A stretch of 64,000 nt of DNA from an uncultured Roseateles sp. (GTDB taxonomy: Bacteria; Pseudomonadota; Gammaproteobacteria; Burkholderiales; Burkholderiaceae): the NCBI GenBank assembly GCA_946886855.1, contig CAMPJJ010000010.1, positions 1 to 64,000 on the forward strand, written 5' to 3'. The position numbers and the translations under genes are program-made. The notes under the pieces were generated by a model. It did not search any database and was not told the origin of the DNA. It saw nothing but the letters and a program-made list of their open reading frames with translations. Below are positions 36,694-43,077 of the stretch, in pieces (positions within the stretch are counted from its first letter, which is position 1; every line of letters begins with the position of its first letter).

Positions 36694-38325
36694 TCAACGC
36701 GTCGCGGCGATGCGATCCCAGGAGAGGCCGAACTTCAGCAGGTACTTGCGCAGACGGTCCGCGTCGTTGACCACGCTGCGGGCCTGCCGGCTGGCGTGGA
36801 AGAGCTGGCGCCCGGCCTCCGACAGCGACGCCGCCGCCGCGCACACGCGCAGCACGGCGGCAAGCTGCAGGCGGTCGAAGAGGTCCATGGCCTCGAGCGT
36901 CTGCGCGTCGATGAGCGCCTCCAGCAACGCGTCAGCCGCGCCGGCGCCGCCGGTGCCGCCCGTGCCGCCGCCCGCCGTCTCGCGCTCCCACAGCCACTGG
37001 AGGCGCGCGATCTCCGCCTCGACCAGCGGCAGGCTGATGCGGCCGCCCTCGGCCAGCGTCACCAGCCGGGTCACGGACGCGGAGAGGTCGCGGAAGTTGC
37101 CGCTCCACGGCGCCCGTGGCGACTGCGCAAAACCCAGGTAGCGCGTCTTCGCCTCGGCGTTGAAGCGCACCGCACGGCCGCTCTCGCGGCCGACCTGCTG
37201 CACCAGATGGTCGACGTTGGGCTCGATGTCCTCGGGCCGGTCGCGCAGGCCCGGCAGGCTGTAGGTCCAGAGGTTGATGCGGGCGAACAGGTCGTCGCGG
37301 AACCGCCCCGCGGCGACCTCGGCGCGCAGGTCGCGGTTGGTGCCGGCGATCAGCTGGAAGTCGCTGGCCACCTCGCGATCGGCGCCGACGGGCAGGAAGC
37401 GCTTCTCCTCGATCGCCTTCAGCAGCATGGCCTGCTCGTCGAGGCCGAGCTCGCCGATCTCGTCCAGGAACAGCAGCCCGCCGTCCGCCGTGCGCAGCAG
37501 GCCGGCGCGGTCGGCCATCGCGCCGGTGAACGAGCCCTTCTTGTGCCCGAACAGCGTCGAGGCCGCCCCGTCGCCGCGCAGCGTCGCGCAGTTGACCTCG
37601 ACGAAGGCGCCTTCGAGCTGGTGGCGCGTCTGCTTCAGCTCGTACATGCGGCGCGCGAGGAAGGATTTCCCCGCCCCCGTCGGCCCGGCCAGCAGGATGG
37701 GCGCGCGCGAATGCACGGCCACGCGCTCGATCTCCTCGATCAGCGCGTTGAAGCGGCGGTTGCGCGTCGCGATGCCGCTCTTCAGGAAGGCGACCGCGTC
37801 GTGCTGCTCGGCCTGGAAGCGCTGCGCGATGCGGTCGTACCGCGACAGGTCCAGGTCGATCAGCGTCATCGAGCCGGGTTCGCCCTCCTTCCACTTGCGC
37901 GGCGGCGAGGTCTGCAGCAGCACGCCCGGGATGAAGCGCGCCTCCACCATCAGGAACATGCAGATCTGCGCGACGTGCGTGCCGGTGGTGATGTGCGCCC
38001 AGTACTGCTCGTGCGCGGGATCGAAGCGGTAGCCGCGCACCCAGTCGTACAGCGTCGCGTAGACCTCGCCGAAGTCCCAGGGGTCCTCGTGCGGCATCTC
38101 GACGAGATGGACATCCGTCTCCGGCGAGATCTTGGCGATGTCGGTGCGCAGCAACTCCGCGAGGGCCAGGTGTTGCGGCGCGTGGAAGAGCTCCAGCCGA
38201 TGGACGACCACGTCCGGCTGCGACACCAGCGAGACCGTCGGCCGCCACTTCTCCCAGCGACCGGCGCCCATGCCGCCGTCCAGCTGCGACCCGAGGTAGC
38301 CGATCACCACATTCTTCTTCGCCAT
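36694..38325 (-). CDS. rtcR: RtcR, sigma-54 activator with CARF sensor domain
   Basis: 543 aa. RtcR activates the rtc RNA-repair operon; its N-terminal CARF domain (about 1-185; I-T-T-G-T-H-V-A-Q-I-C ligand motif) is thought to sense damaged tRNA or cyclic-phosphate ends, known from enterobacterial work. The AAA+ domain (about 190-420) has Walker A G-P-T-G-A-G-K-S and Walker B L-L-F-L-D-E-I-G. The sigma-54-contact loop reads G-S-F-T-G-A, not the usual G-A-F-T-G-A. A Gly/Thr-rich linker (about 455-465) precedes the DNA-binding end (L-S-E-A-G-R-Q-L-F, D-A-D-R-L-R-K-Y-L). It is divergent from rsr with 296 bp between, where the sigma-54 promoter lies. Confidence 0.96.
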   Translation of the reverse strand: MAKKNVVIGYLGSQLDGGMGAGRWEKWRPTVSLVSQPDVVVHRLELFHAPQHLALAELLRTDIAKISPETDVHLVEMPHEDPWDFGEVYATLYDWVRGYRFDPAHEQYWAHITTGTHVAQICMFLMVEARFIPGVLLQTSPPRKWKEGEPGSMTLIDLDLSRYDRIAQRFQAEQHDAVAFLKSGIATRNRRFNALIEEIERVAVHSRAPILLAGPTGAGKSFLARRMYELKQTRHQLEGAFVEVNCATLRGDGAASTLFGHKKGSFTGAMADRAGLLRTADGGLLFLDEIGELGLDEQAMLLKAIEEKRFLPVGADREVASDFQLIAGTNRDLRAEVAAGRFRDDLFARINLWTYSLPGLRDRPEDIEPNVDHLVQQVGRESGRAVRFNAEAKTRYLGFAQSPRAPWSGNFRDLSASVTRLVTLAEGGRISLPLVEAEIARLQWLWERETAGGGTGGTGGAGAADALLEALIDAQTLEAMDLFDRLQLAAVLRVCAAAASLSEAGRQLFHASRQARSVVNDADRLRKYLLKFGLSWDRIAATR

Positions 38326-38358
38326 GGGACCGCAGTTTATCCGGGCCGCGCCAGCGAT

Positions 38359-38374
38359 CTAGCTTTTTCGCTAG
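38359..38374. promoter_or_regulatory. Inverted repeat between rtcR and rsr, candidate RtcR site
   Basis: CTAGC-TTTTTC-GCTAG is a perfect dyad 34-49 bp upstream of the rtcR start and about 150 bp upstream of the sigma-54 promoter. That is a typical enhancer distance for a sigma-54 activator. Partial complementarity continues outward (CGAT / TCG). The surrounding AT-rich stretch (38360-38475) stands out from the GC-rich background and may help DNA looping. Confidence 0.45.
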
Positions 38375-38525
38375 TCGTTTAGCCAATCATCCAATCTGGA
38401 ACCGGAGCGTGGATGAATGGAGGGTGGTGATCTCTCCGCGATCTCTCGGTCATCGAAATAATTTTCCTTTCTGGATCAATGACTTGAAGACTCACGAGGC
38501 AAGGCCTGGCACGACCGGGCAAAAC

Positions 38526-38542
38526 CTGGCACGGGCGTTGCA
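38526..38542 (+). promoter_or_regulatory. Sigma-54 promoter of the rsr-Y RNA-rtcBA operon
   Basis: CTGGCACGGGCGTTGCA matches the -24/-12 consensus at every defined position (GG at 38528-38529, GC at 38540-38541, 10 bp between). Predicted transcription start is near 38553, leaving a 69-base leader before rsr. The element is the second copy of a 20-bp direct duplication (38505-38524 and 38525-38544). The first copy keeps the -24 half (CTGGCACG) but has GGGCA in place of TTGCA, so it should be inactive or a weak binding site. Confidence 0.9.
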
Positions 38543-38621
38543 AAGAAGAAGGCAAGACAACACGGCGACGCCACCAGGACGGCATCGCCGAACGACATCC
38601 GAATCCGACAGGGAGGACAAC

Positions 38622-40208
38622 ATGGTCAACACGCAACTCTTCAAGACGACGCCCGGCAAGCTGCCGCCCGCCGCGGACGCGGTGAACCAGTCCGGCGCCC
38701 GTGCCTATGGCTACGAGACCCGGCACCGCCTGGCGCAGCTGGCGGTTACCGGCTGCATGACGTCGACCTTCTACGCCGACGCCCGATCCCAGCTGGAAGA
38801 TGCGCTGGCCCTGGCTCAGGACGTCGACACCGCCTTCCTGGCCAAGACCGCGGTCTACGCCCGCCAGGCCGGTCACATGAAGGACATGCCCGCGCTGCTG
38901 GCCGCCGTGCTGGCGCAACGCGACATCGCGCTGCTGCAGCCCGTGTTCGGCCGCGTCATCGACAACGGCAAGATGCTGCGCAACTTCGTCCAGATCCTGC
39001 GATCCGGCCAGACCGGCCGCAAGTCGCTGGGATCGCGTCCGAAGAAGCTGGTCCAGCAGTGGCTGGTGAACGCGAGCGAGCAGCGCCTGCTGCAGGCGGC
39101 CATCGGCAATGAGCCGACGCTGGCCGATGTGGTCCGCATGGTCCACCCGAAGCCGACGGAAGCCTGGCGCGCGGCGTGGTTCGCGTGGTTGATCGGCCGT
39201 CCGTACGACGAAGCGGCGCTGCCGCCCGCGACGCAGGCTTATGAGCGCTTCAAGCGCGCGCTGCTCTCCGGCAAGACGGAAGGCGCGACGGCGGACGATC
39301 TGCCGCCCGTGCCCTTCCAGATGCTGACGGCGCTGCCGCTGAACGACGCGCACTGGGCGCGCATCGCGGCGCAGGGCTCGTGGCAGATGGTGCGTCAGAA
39401 CCTGAACGCGTTCGCACGCCACGGCGTGTTCGAGCGTCCGGAGATGACGGCGCAATTGGCCGCGCTGCTGCGCGATCCGAAGGCCGTGGCCTTGGCCCGC
39501 GTGCTGCCGTACCAGCTGATGACGGCGTTCAACGCGACGTCCGACGTGCCGGCGGAGATCCGCGAAGCGCTGCAGGACGCGATGGAGGCCGCGCTGGTCA
39601 ACGTGCCGGCGATCGAAGGTCGCATCGTGGTCTGCCCGGACGTGTCGGGGTCGATGTCGTCGGCGGTGACCGGCGGACGCGGTTCGGCGACGTCGGTGGT
39701 GCGATGCATCGACGTGGCCGCCCTGGTGGCTGCGGCGCTGGTTCGCAAGAACCCGGACTGCCGCGTGATGCCGTTCGAATGCGACGTCGTGCCGGTGAAG
39801 CTGAATCCTCGCGATTCGGTGATGACCAACGCGGCGAAGCTGGCGGCGGTCGGCGGAGGTGGAACGACGGTCAGCGCGCCGCTGCGTCAGCTCAACAAGG
39901 AGCGGGCGATGGTGGACCTGGTCGTGATCGTGTCCGACAACGAGTCGTGGATCGACGCGCGCCGTCACGGCGCGACCGAGACCATGGCGCAGTGGGAGGC
40001 GATCAAGGCCCGGTGCCCGACGGCGAAGCTGGTGTGCATCGACATCCAGCCCGGCGCGTCGACGCAGGCGGTGGAGCGCCGGGACGTGATGAACGTCGGC
40101 GGCTTCTCGGATGCGGTGTTCCGCATGGTCGGCGAGTTCGCCACCGGAGCGACCGAGGCCGGCCACTGGGTCCGCGAGATCGAGCGCGTGTCGCTGGATC
40201 CGCAGTGA
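38622..40208 (+). CDS. rsr: TROVE-domain Ro60 orthologue Rsr
   Basis: 528 aa, the usual length. Bacterial Ro (Rsr) is a ring of helical repeats that holds Y RNA and helps degrade or refold structured RNA with exonucleases. The TROVE region covers about residues 15-345 (H-R-L-A-Q-L-A-V-T-G-C, Y-A-R-Q-A-G-H-M-K-D-M-P, R-N-L-N-A-F-A-R-H-G-V-F). The C-terminal vWA-like domain (about 345-520) has an intact metal site D-V-S-G-S-M-S. GGGAGG precedes ATG 38622. It is the first gene after the sigma-54 promoter and is followed directly by two Y RNAs, its expected partners, and rtcB. Confidence 0.95.
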   Translation: MVNTQLFKTTPGKLPPAADAVNQSGARAYGYETRHRLAQLAVTGCMTSTFYADARSQLEDALALAQDVDTAFLAKTAVYARQAGHMKDMPALLAAVLAQRDIALLQPVFGRVIDNGKMLRNFVQILRSGQTGRKSLGSRPKKLVQQWLVNASEQRLLQAAIGNEPTLADVVRMVHPKPTEAWRAAWFAWLIGRPYDEAALPPATQAYERFKRALLSGKTEGATADDLPPVPFQMLTALPLNDAHWARIAAQGSWQMVRQNLNAFARHGVFERPEMTAQLAALLRDPKAVALARVLPYQLMTAFNATSDVPAEIREALQDAMEAALVNVPAIEGRIVVCPDVSGSMSSAVTGGRGSATSVVRCIDVAALVAAALVRKNPDCRVMPFECDVVPVKLNPRDSVMTNAAKLAAVGGGGTTVSAPLRQLNKERAMVDLVVIVSDNESWIDARRHGATETMAQWEAIKARCPTAKLVCIDIQPGASTQAVERRDVMNVGGFSDAVFRMVGEFATGATEAGHWVREIERVSLDPQ

Positions 40209-40257
40209 ACGATTGAAGGATGGAATGATTGAATGAAGGCTGTCGACGGCACCGGAT

Positions 40258-40420
40258 GCGGTTGCCGCGGCGAGCGATGAATGCCGGTGGAACTACAGCA
40301 CTCTTAATGCCCTGGTCGCGGGTTCGAATCCCGCCGGGGTCCTTCGGGACACCGTAGCTCAGTCTGGTAGAGCAGGAACATGTTTCACCATCCCTTGTCA
40401 TCGCTCACCGCGGCAACTGC
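40258..40420 (+). ncRNA. yrlA: Y RNA 1, YrlA-like with circularly permuted tRNA mimic
   Basis: The ends pair in a 23-bp helix (40258-40280 with 40398-40420; one C-A mismatch, one G-U). An internal loop (ATGCC / CCTTG) follows, then GGTGG/CCATC: the bulged helix bound by Ro proteins. The inner part is a tRNA in permuted order. It has an anticodon-like loop CTCTTAA (40301-40307, as in tRNA-Lys CUU), a T-arm GCGGG-TTCGAAT-CCCGC (40318-40334), an acceptor-like stem CGGGGTCC/GGACACCG closed by a TTCG tetraloop (40335-40354), and a D-arm GCTC-AGTCTGGTA-GAGC (40357-40373). tRNA mimicry of this kind is known for bacterial YrlA RNAs. The element lies between rsr and rtcB. Confidence 0.9.
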
Positions 40421-40447
40421 CCGGTCGAGTCCCGGCCCCCTGTTTTT

Positions 40448-40573
40448 GCGGTGAATGCAGACAGGACTACATCGGTGAGCACCCGCCCCTCGGGGCGCGG
40501 AGGTCGCGGGTCCGAACCCCGCCCGGCGCAAGCCGGTAGCTCAGAAAACGTCTTGCCGATTCCTTGTCACCGC
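40448..40573 (+). ncRNA. Y RNA 2, second tRNA-mimicking Y RNA
   Basis: Terminal helix GCGGTGA/TCACCGC (40448-40454 with 40567-40573), then an internal loop that repeats the same bases as Y RNA 1 (TGAATGC on the 5' side, CCTTGTCA on the 3' side). The tRNA-like part has a G/C hairpin CGCCC-CTCG-GGGCG (about 40485-40498), a T-arm GCGGG-TCCGAAC-CCCGC (40506-40522), an acceptor-like stem CCGGC/GCCGG capped by GCAA (40523-40536) and a D-arm start TAGCTCAG (40537-40544) without its second half. ATCGG/CCGAT closes the module. It probably corresponds to the second Y RNA (yrlB) of Salmonella-type rsr-yrlBA-rtcBA operons. Confidence 0.85.
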
Positions 40574-40593
40574 GCTTTTGAATGGAACGAATC

Positions 40594-41808
40594 ATGAAGA
40601 ACTACAACGAGATGGAAGTTGCCGGCGGCGTGCCGGTGAAGATGTGGACGCAGGGCGTGCCCGTCGAGGATGAGGCGCGCAAGCAGCTGATGAATGCGGC
40701 GAAGCTGCCGGTCGTGTTCAAGCACATCGCGGCGATGCCCGACGTGCATCTGGGCATCGGCGCGACGGTGGGCTCGGTGATTCCGACGCTGAAGGCGATC
40801 ATCCCGGCCGCGGTCGGCGTCGACATCGGCTGCGGGATGATGGCCTGCAAGACCACGCTGCGCGCCGAGGACCTGCCGGACAACCTGGGCCCGCTGCGTT
40901 CCGCGATCGAAGCCGCCGTGCCGCACGGACGCACGCCCAAGGGCCGCGACGTCGGCGCGTGGGAGAACCCGCCCGAGATGGTCGACGCCGCCTGGGCGGC
41001 GCTGCAGCCCGACTTCGCCGAGATCTGCCGCGACTACCCCAAGCTGAAGAACACCAACAGCCACAAGCACCTGGGCACGCTCGGGACGGGCAACCACTTC
41101 ATCGAGGTCTGCCTGGATGAACTGGGCTTCGTGTGGTTCATGCTGCATTCGGGTTCGCGCGGTGTCGGGAACGCGATCGGCACGATGTTCATCGAGCTGG
41201 CGAAGAAGGACGCGATGCAGCATCAGGCCAACCTGCCGGATGCGAACCTCGCGTACTTCGAGGAAGGCGCGAAGTACTTCGGCGACTACGTGCGCGCGGT
41301 GGGCTGGGCGCAGAAGTTCGCGGAGACCAACCGCGAAGTGATGATGCGCCGCGTGATCGCCGCCGCCAAGAAGGTGATCGGGAAGAAGTTCGAGAGCCAC
41401 ATCGAGGCGGTGAACTGCCACCACAACTACGTGCAGAAGGAGACCCACTTCGGCCAGGACGTGTTCGTGACCCGCAAGGGCGCGGTGAGCGCGAAGCAGG
41501 GCCAGATGGGGATCATCCCCGGCAGCATGGGCGCGCGCAGCTACATCGTGCGCGGCAAGGGCAACCCGGAGAGCTTCGAGAGCTGCTCGCACGGGGCCGG
41601 CCGCACGATGAGCCGCACCGAAGCCAAGCGCCGCTTCACGCTCAAGGACCAGCGCGCCGCCACCGAGGGCGTCGAGTGCCGCAAGGACGCCGACGTCATC
41701 GACGAGATCCCGATGGCCTACAAGGACATCGATGCGGTCATGGCGGCCCAGCAGGACCTGGTGGAGGTGGTGCACACGCTGAAGCAGGTGGTGTGTGTGA
41801 AGGGGTGA
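40594..41808 (+). CDS. rtcB: RNA-splicing ligase RtcB
   Basis: 404 aa from ATG 40594; ATG 40582 is the alternative but has no ribosome site, whereas 40594 has GGAACG before it and gives the usual N-terminus ahead of V-P-V-K-M-W. RtcB joins 2',3'-cyclic phosphate or 3'-phosphate ends to 5'-OH ends with GTP and Mn2+. Metal ligands are seen in G-V-D-I-G-C-G, G-T-G-N-H-F-I-E, L-H-S-G-S-R-G and C-H-H-N-Y. The guanylylated His is His333 in S-C-S-H-G-A-G-R. All catalytic residues are present. Translation begins 20 bases after Y RNA 2, so processing of that RNA may affect it. Confidence 0.96.
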   Translation: MKNYNEMEVAGGVPVKMWTQGVPVEDEARKQLMNAAKLPVVFKHIAAMPDVHLGIGATVGSVIPTLKAIIPAAVGVDIGCGMMACKTTLRAEDLPDNLGPLRSAIEAAVPHGRTPKGRDVGAWENPPEMVDAAWAALQPDFAEICRDYPKLKNTNSHKHLGTLGTGNHFIEVCLDELGFVWFMLHSGSRGVGNAIGTMFIELAKKDAMQHQANLPDANLAYFEEGAKYFGDYVRAVGWAQKFAETNREVMMRRVIAAAKKVIGKKFESHIEAVNCHHNYVQKETHFGQDVFVTRKGAVSAKQGQMGIIPGSMGARSYIVRGKGNPESFESCSHGAGRTMSRTEAKRRFTLKDQRAATEGVECRKDADVIDEIPMAYKDIDAVMAAQQDLVEVVHTLKQVVCVKG

Positions 41809-41817
41809 TGAGCGGCA

Positions 41818-41838
41818 CGCCGGGCAGCAGACCCGGCG
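41818..41838. other. Hairpin in the rtcB-rtcA spacer
   Basis: CGCCGGG-CAGCAGA-CCCGGCG, a perfect 7-bp stem 10 bases after the rtcB stop, without a U-tract. In the 117-base spacer it could act as an mRNA stability or processing element separating rtcB and rtcA expression levels. Confidence 0.55.
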
Positions 41839-41925
41839 ACCGGCAAGACAACAACAAGCGCAGCACACGCGCGACAACGACAGAGAGGCGCGCCCCTCGC
41901 ATGGATTGCGGGGACGCGAGAGAAC

Positions 41926-42993
41926 ATGAAGACCACGGAGAAGATGATTGAACTGGACGGCTCGCACGGCGAAGGCGGCGGGCAGATCCTGCGCACGGCG
42001 CTGGCGCTCTCGATGTGCACCGGCACGCCGCTGCGCATCGAGCACATCCGCGCGAATCGCCCCAAGCCGGGATTGATGCGCCAACACCTGACCTGCGTGC
42101 TGGCCGCGCAGGAGGTCTGCGGCGCGACGGTGATCGGCGCGGAGCTGGGCTCGCAAGCGCTGGAATTCCGTCCCGGCCAGGCTCATGCCGGCGACTACCG
42201 CTTCGCGGTCGGCACCGCGGGCAGCTGCACGCTGGTGCTGCAGACGGTGCTGCCGCCGCTGATGCTGGCCGACGGACCCAGCCGCCTGCGCCTGTCCGGC
42301 GGCACGCACAACCCGATGGCGCCGCCCTTCCATTTCCTGCAGCGCAGCTTCGCGCCGCTGATCGCTCGCGCGGGCGCGAAGCTGGACCTGACGCTGCGTC
42401 GTCACGGCTTCTTCCCCGCCGGCGGCGGTGAGATCGAGGCCGTGATCACCCCGGCAGACGGCGGCCTGCGCCCGTTCGACCTGCTCGAACGCGGCGAGCC
42501 GCTGGAAGCCTTCGCGGAAGTGCTGGCGCCCGCGCTCCCGCGCGGCGTCGCCGATCGCGAGCTCGAAGCGCTGCAAGGCCTGACCGGCTGGGACAGTCAC
42601 CAGTTGCGCGTCGGCACGGCGCGTCAGAACGAAGGGCCCGGCAACGCGCTGATGACGACGCTCGCCTACGAGCAGTTGACCGAGGTCTTCATCGCCTTCG
42701 GCGAACGCGGTCTCTCGGCGGAGGAAGTGGCACGGACCGTCTTCAAGGAGATGCGCACGTACGAGATCTCCGCCGGCGCGGTCGGCCCGCACCTGGCGGA
42801 CCAGTTGGCGTTGCCGCTCGCGCTGGCGGTCGCGGGTTCGGGCCGCCCGGCGGCCTTCACCTGCACGGAACTGACCGAGCACAGCCGCACCAACTTCGGC
42901 GTCATCGAGCGATTCCTGGACGTGCGCTTCGACTCGCATCTGGAGGTCTCGCGCGCCGGCAACGCCTGGCGCGTCGACGTCCTGCCCGGCTGA
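41926..42993 (+). CDS. rtcA: RNA 3'-terminal phosphate cyclase RtcA
   Basis: 355 aa, family length. RtcA uses ATP to turn RNA 3'-phosphates (and 2'-phosphates) into 2',3'-cyclic phosphates, the substrate class of RtcB. Conserved: D-G-S-H-G-E-G-G-G-Q-I-L-R near residue 11, R-A-N-R-P-K-P-G-L-M-R-Q-H, A-G-S-C-T-L-V-L-Q-T and G-G-T-H-N-P-M-A-P-P. The adenylylated histidine aligns with His319 in T-E-H-S-R-T-N. ATG 41926 is taken; ATG 41944 with GGAG just before it is equally possible. Separated from rtcB by 117 bp, still the same operon. Confidence 0.95.
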   Translation: MKTTEKMIELDGSHGEGGGQILRTALALSMCTGTPLRIEHIRANRPKPGLMRQHLTCVLAAQEVCGATVIGAELGSQALEFRPGQAHAGDYRFAVGTAGSCTLVLQTVLPPLMLADGPSRLRLSGGTHNPMAPPFHFLQRSFAPLIARAGAKLDLTLRRHGFFPAGGGEIEAVITPADGGLRPFDLLERGEPLEAFAEVLAPALPRGVADRELEALQGLTGWDSHQLRVGTARQNEGPGNALMTTLAYEQLTEVFIAFGERGLSAEEVARTVFKEMRTYEISAGAVGPHLADQLALPLALAVAGSGRPAAFTCTELTEHSRTNFGVIERFLDVRFDSHLEVSRAGNAWRVDVLPG

Positions 42994-43038
42994 ACTTGCC
43001 GTCAGCTTCGCGCGAAGAAACCGACAAGATCGCGCCGC

Positions 43039-43072
43039 TATAGTCCCCTCCCAAAGCACTTTCAGGGAGGGG
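43039..43072 (+). promoter_or_regulatory. -10-like box and dyad covering the Shine-Dalgarno of the yeh-like module
   Basis: TATAGT (43039-43044) is a good -10 hexamer, although no matching -35 is evident. It is followed at once by CCCCTCCC (43045-43052), an AAAG-CA-CTTT-CA centre and GGGAGGGG (43065-43072). The right arm is the ribosome binding site of the WGR gene, 5 bases before ATG. In RNA that reads through from rtcA, the 8-bp stem would hide the ribosome site. RNA started at this -10 would lose most of the left arm. As DNA the dyad could also be an operator. Confidence 0.55.
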
Positions 43073-43077
43073 TAGCG

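Noticed and set aside
40290..40380. A canonical tRNA gene, suggested by T-arm and D-arm consensus sequences
   Set aside because: The arms are in permuted order, the acceptor ends are joined by a TTCG tetraloop, and the whole sits within a long terminal helix. It is a tRNA mimic inside a Y RNA.
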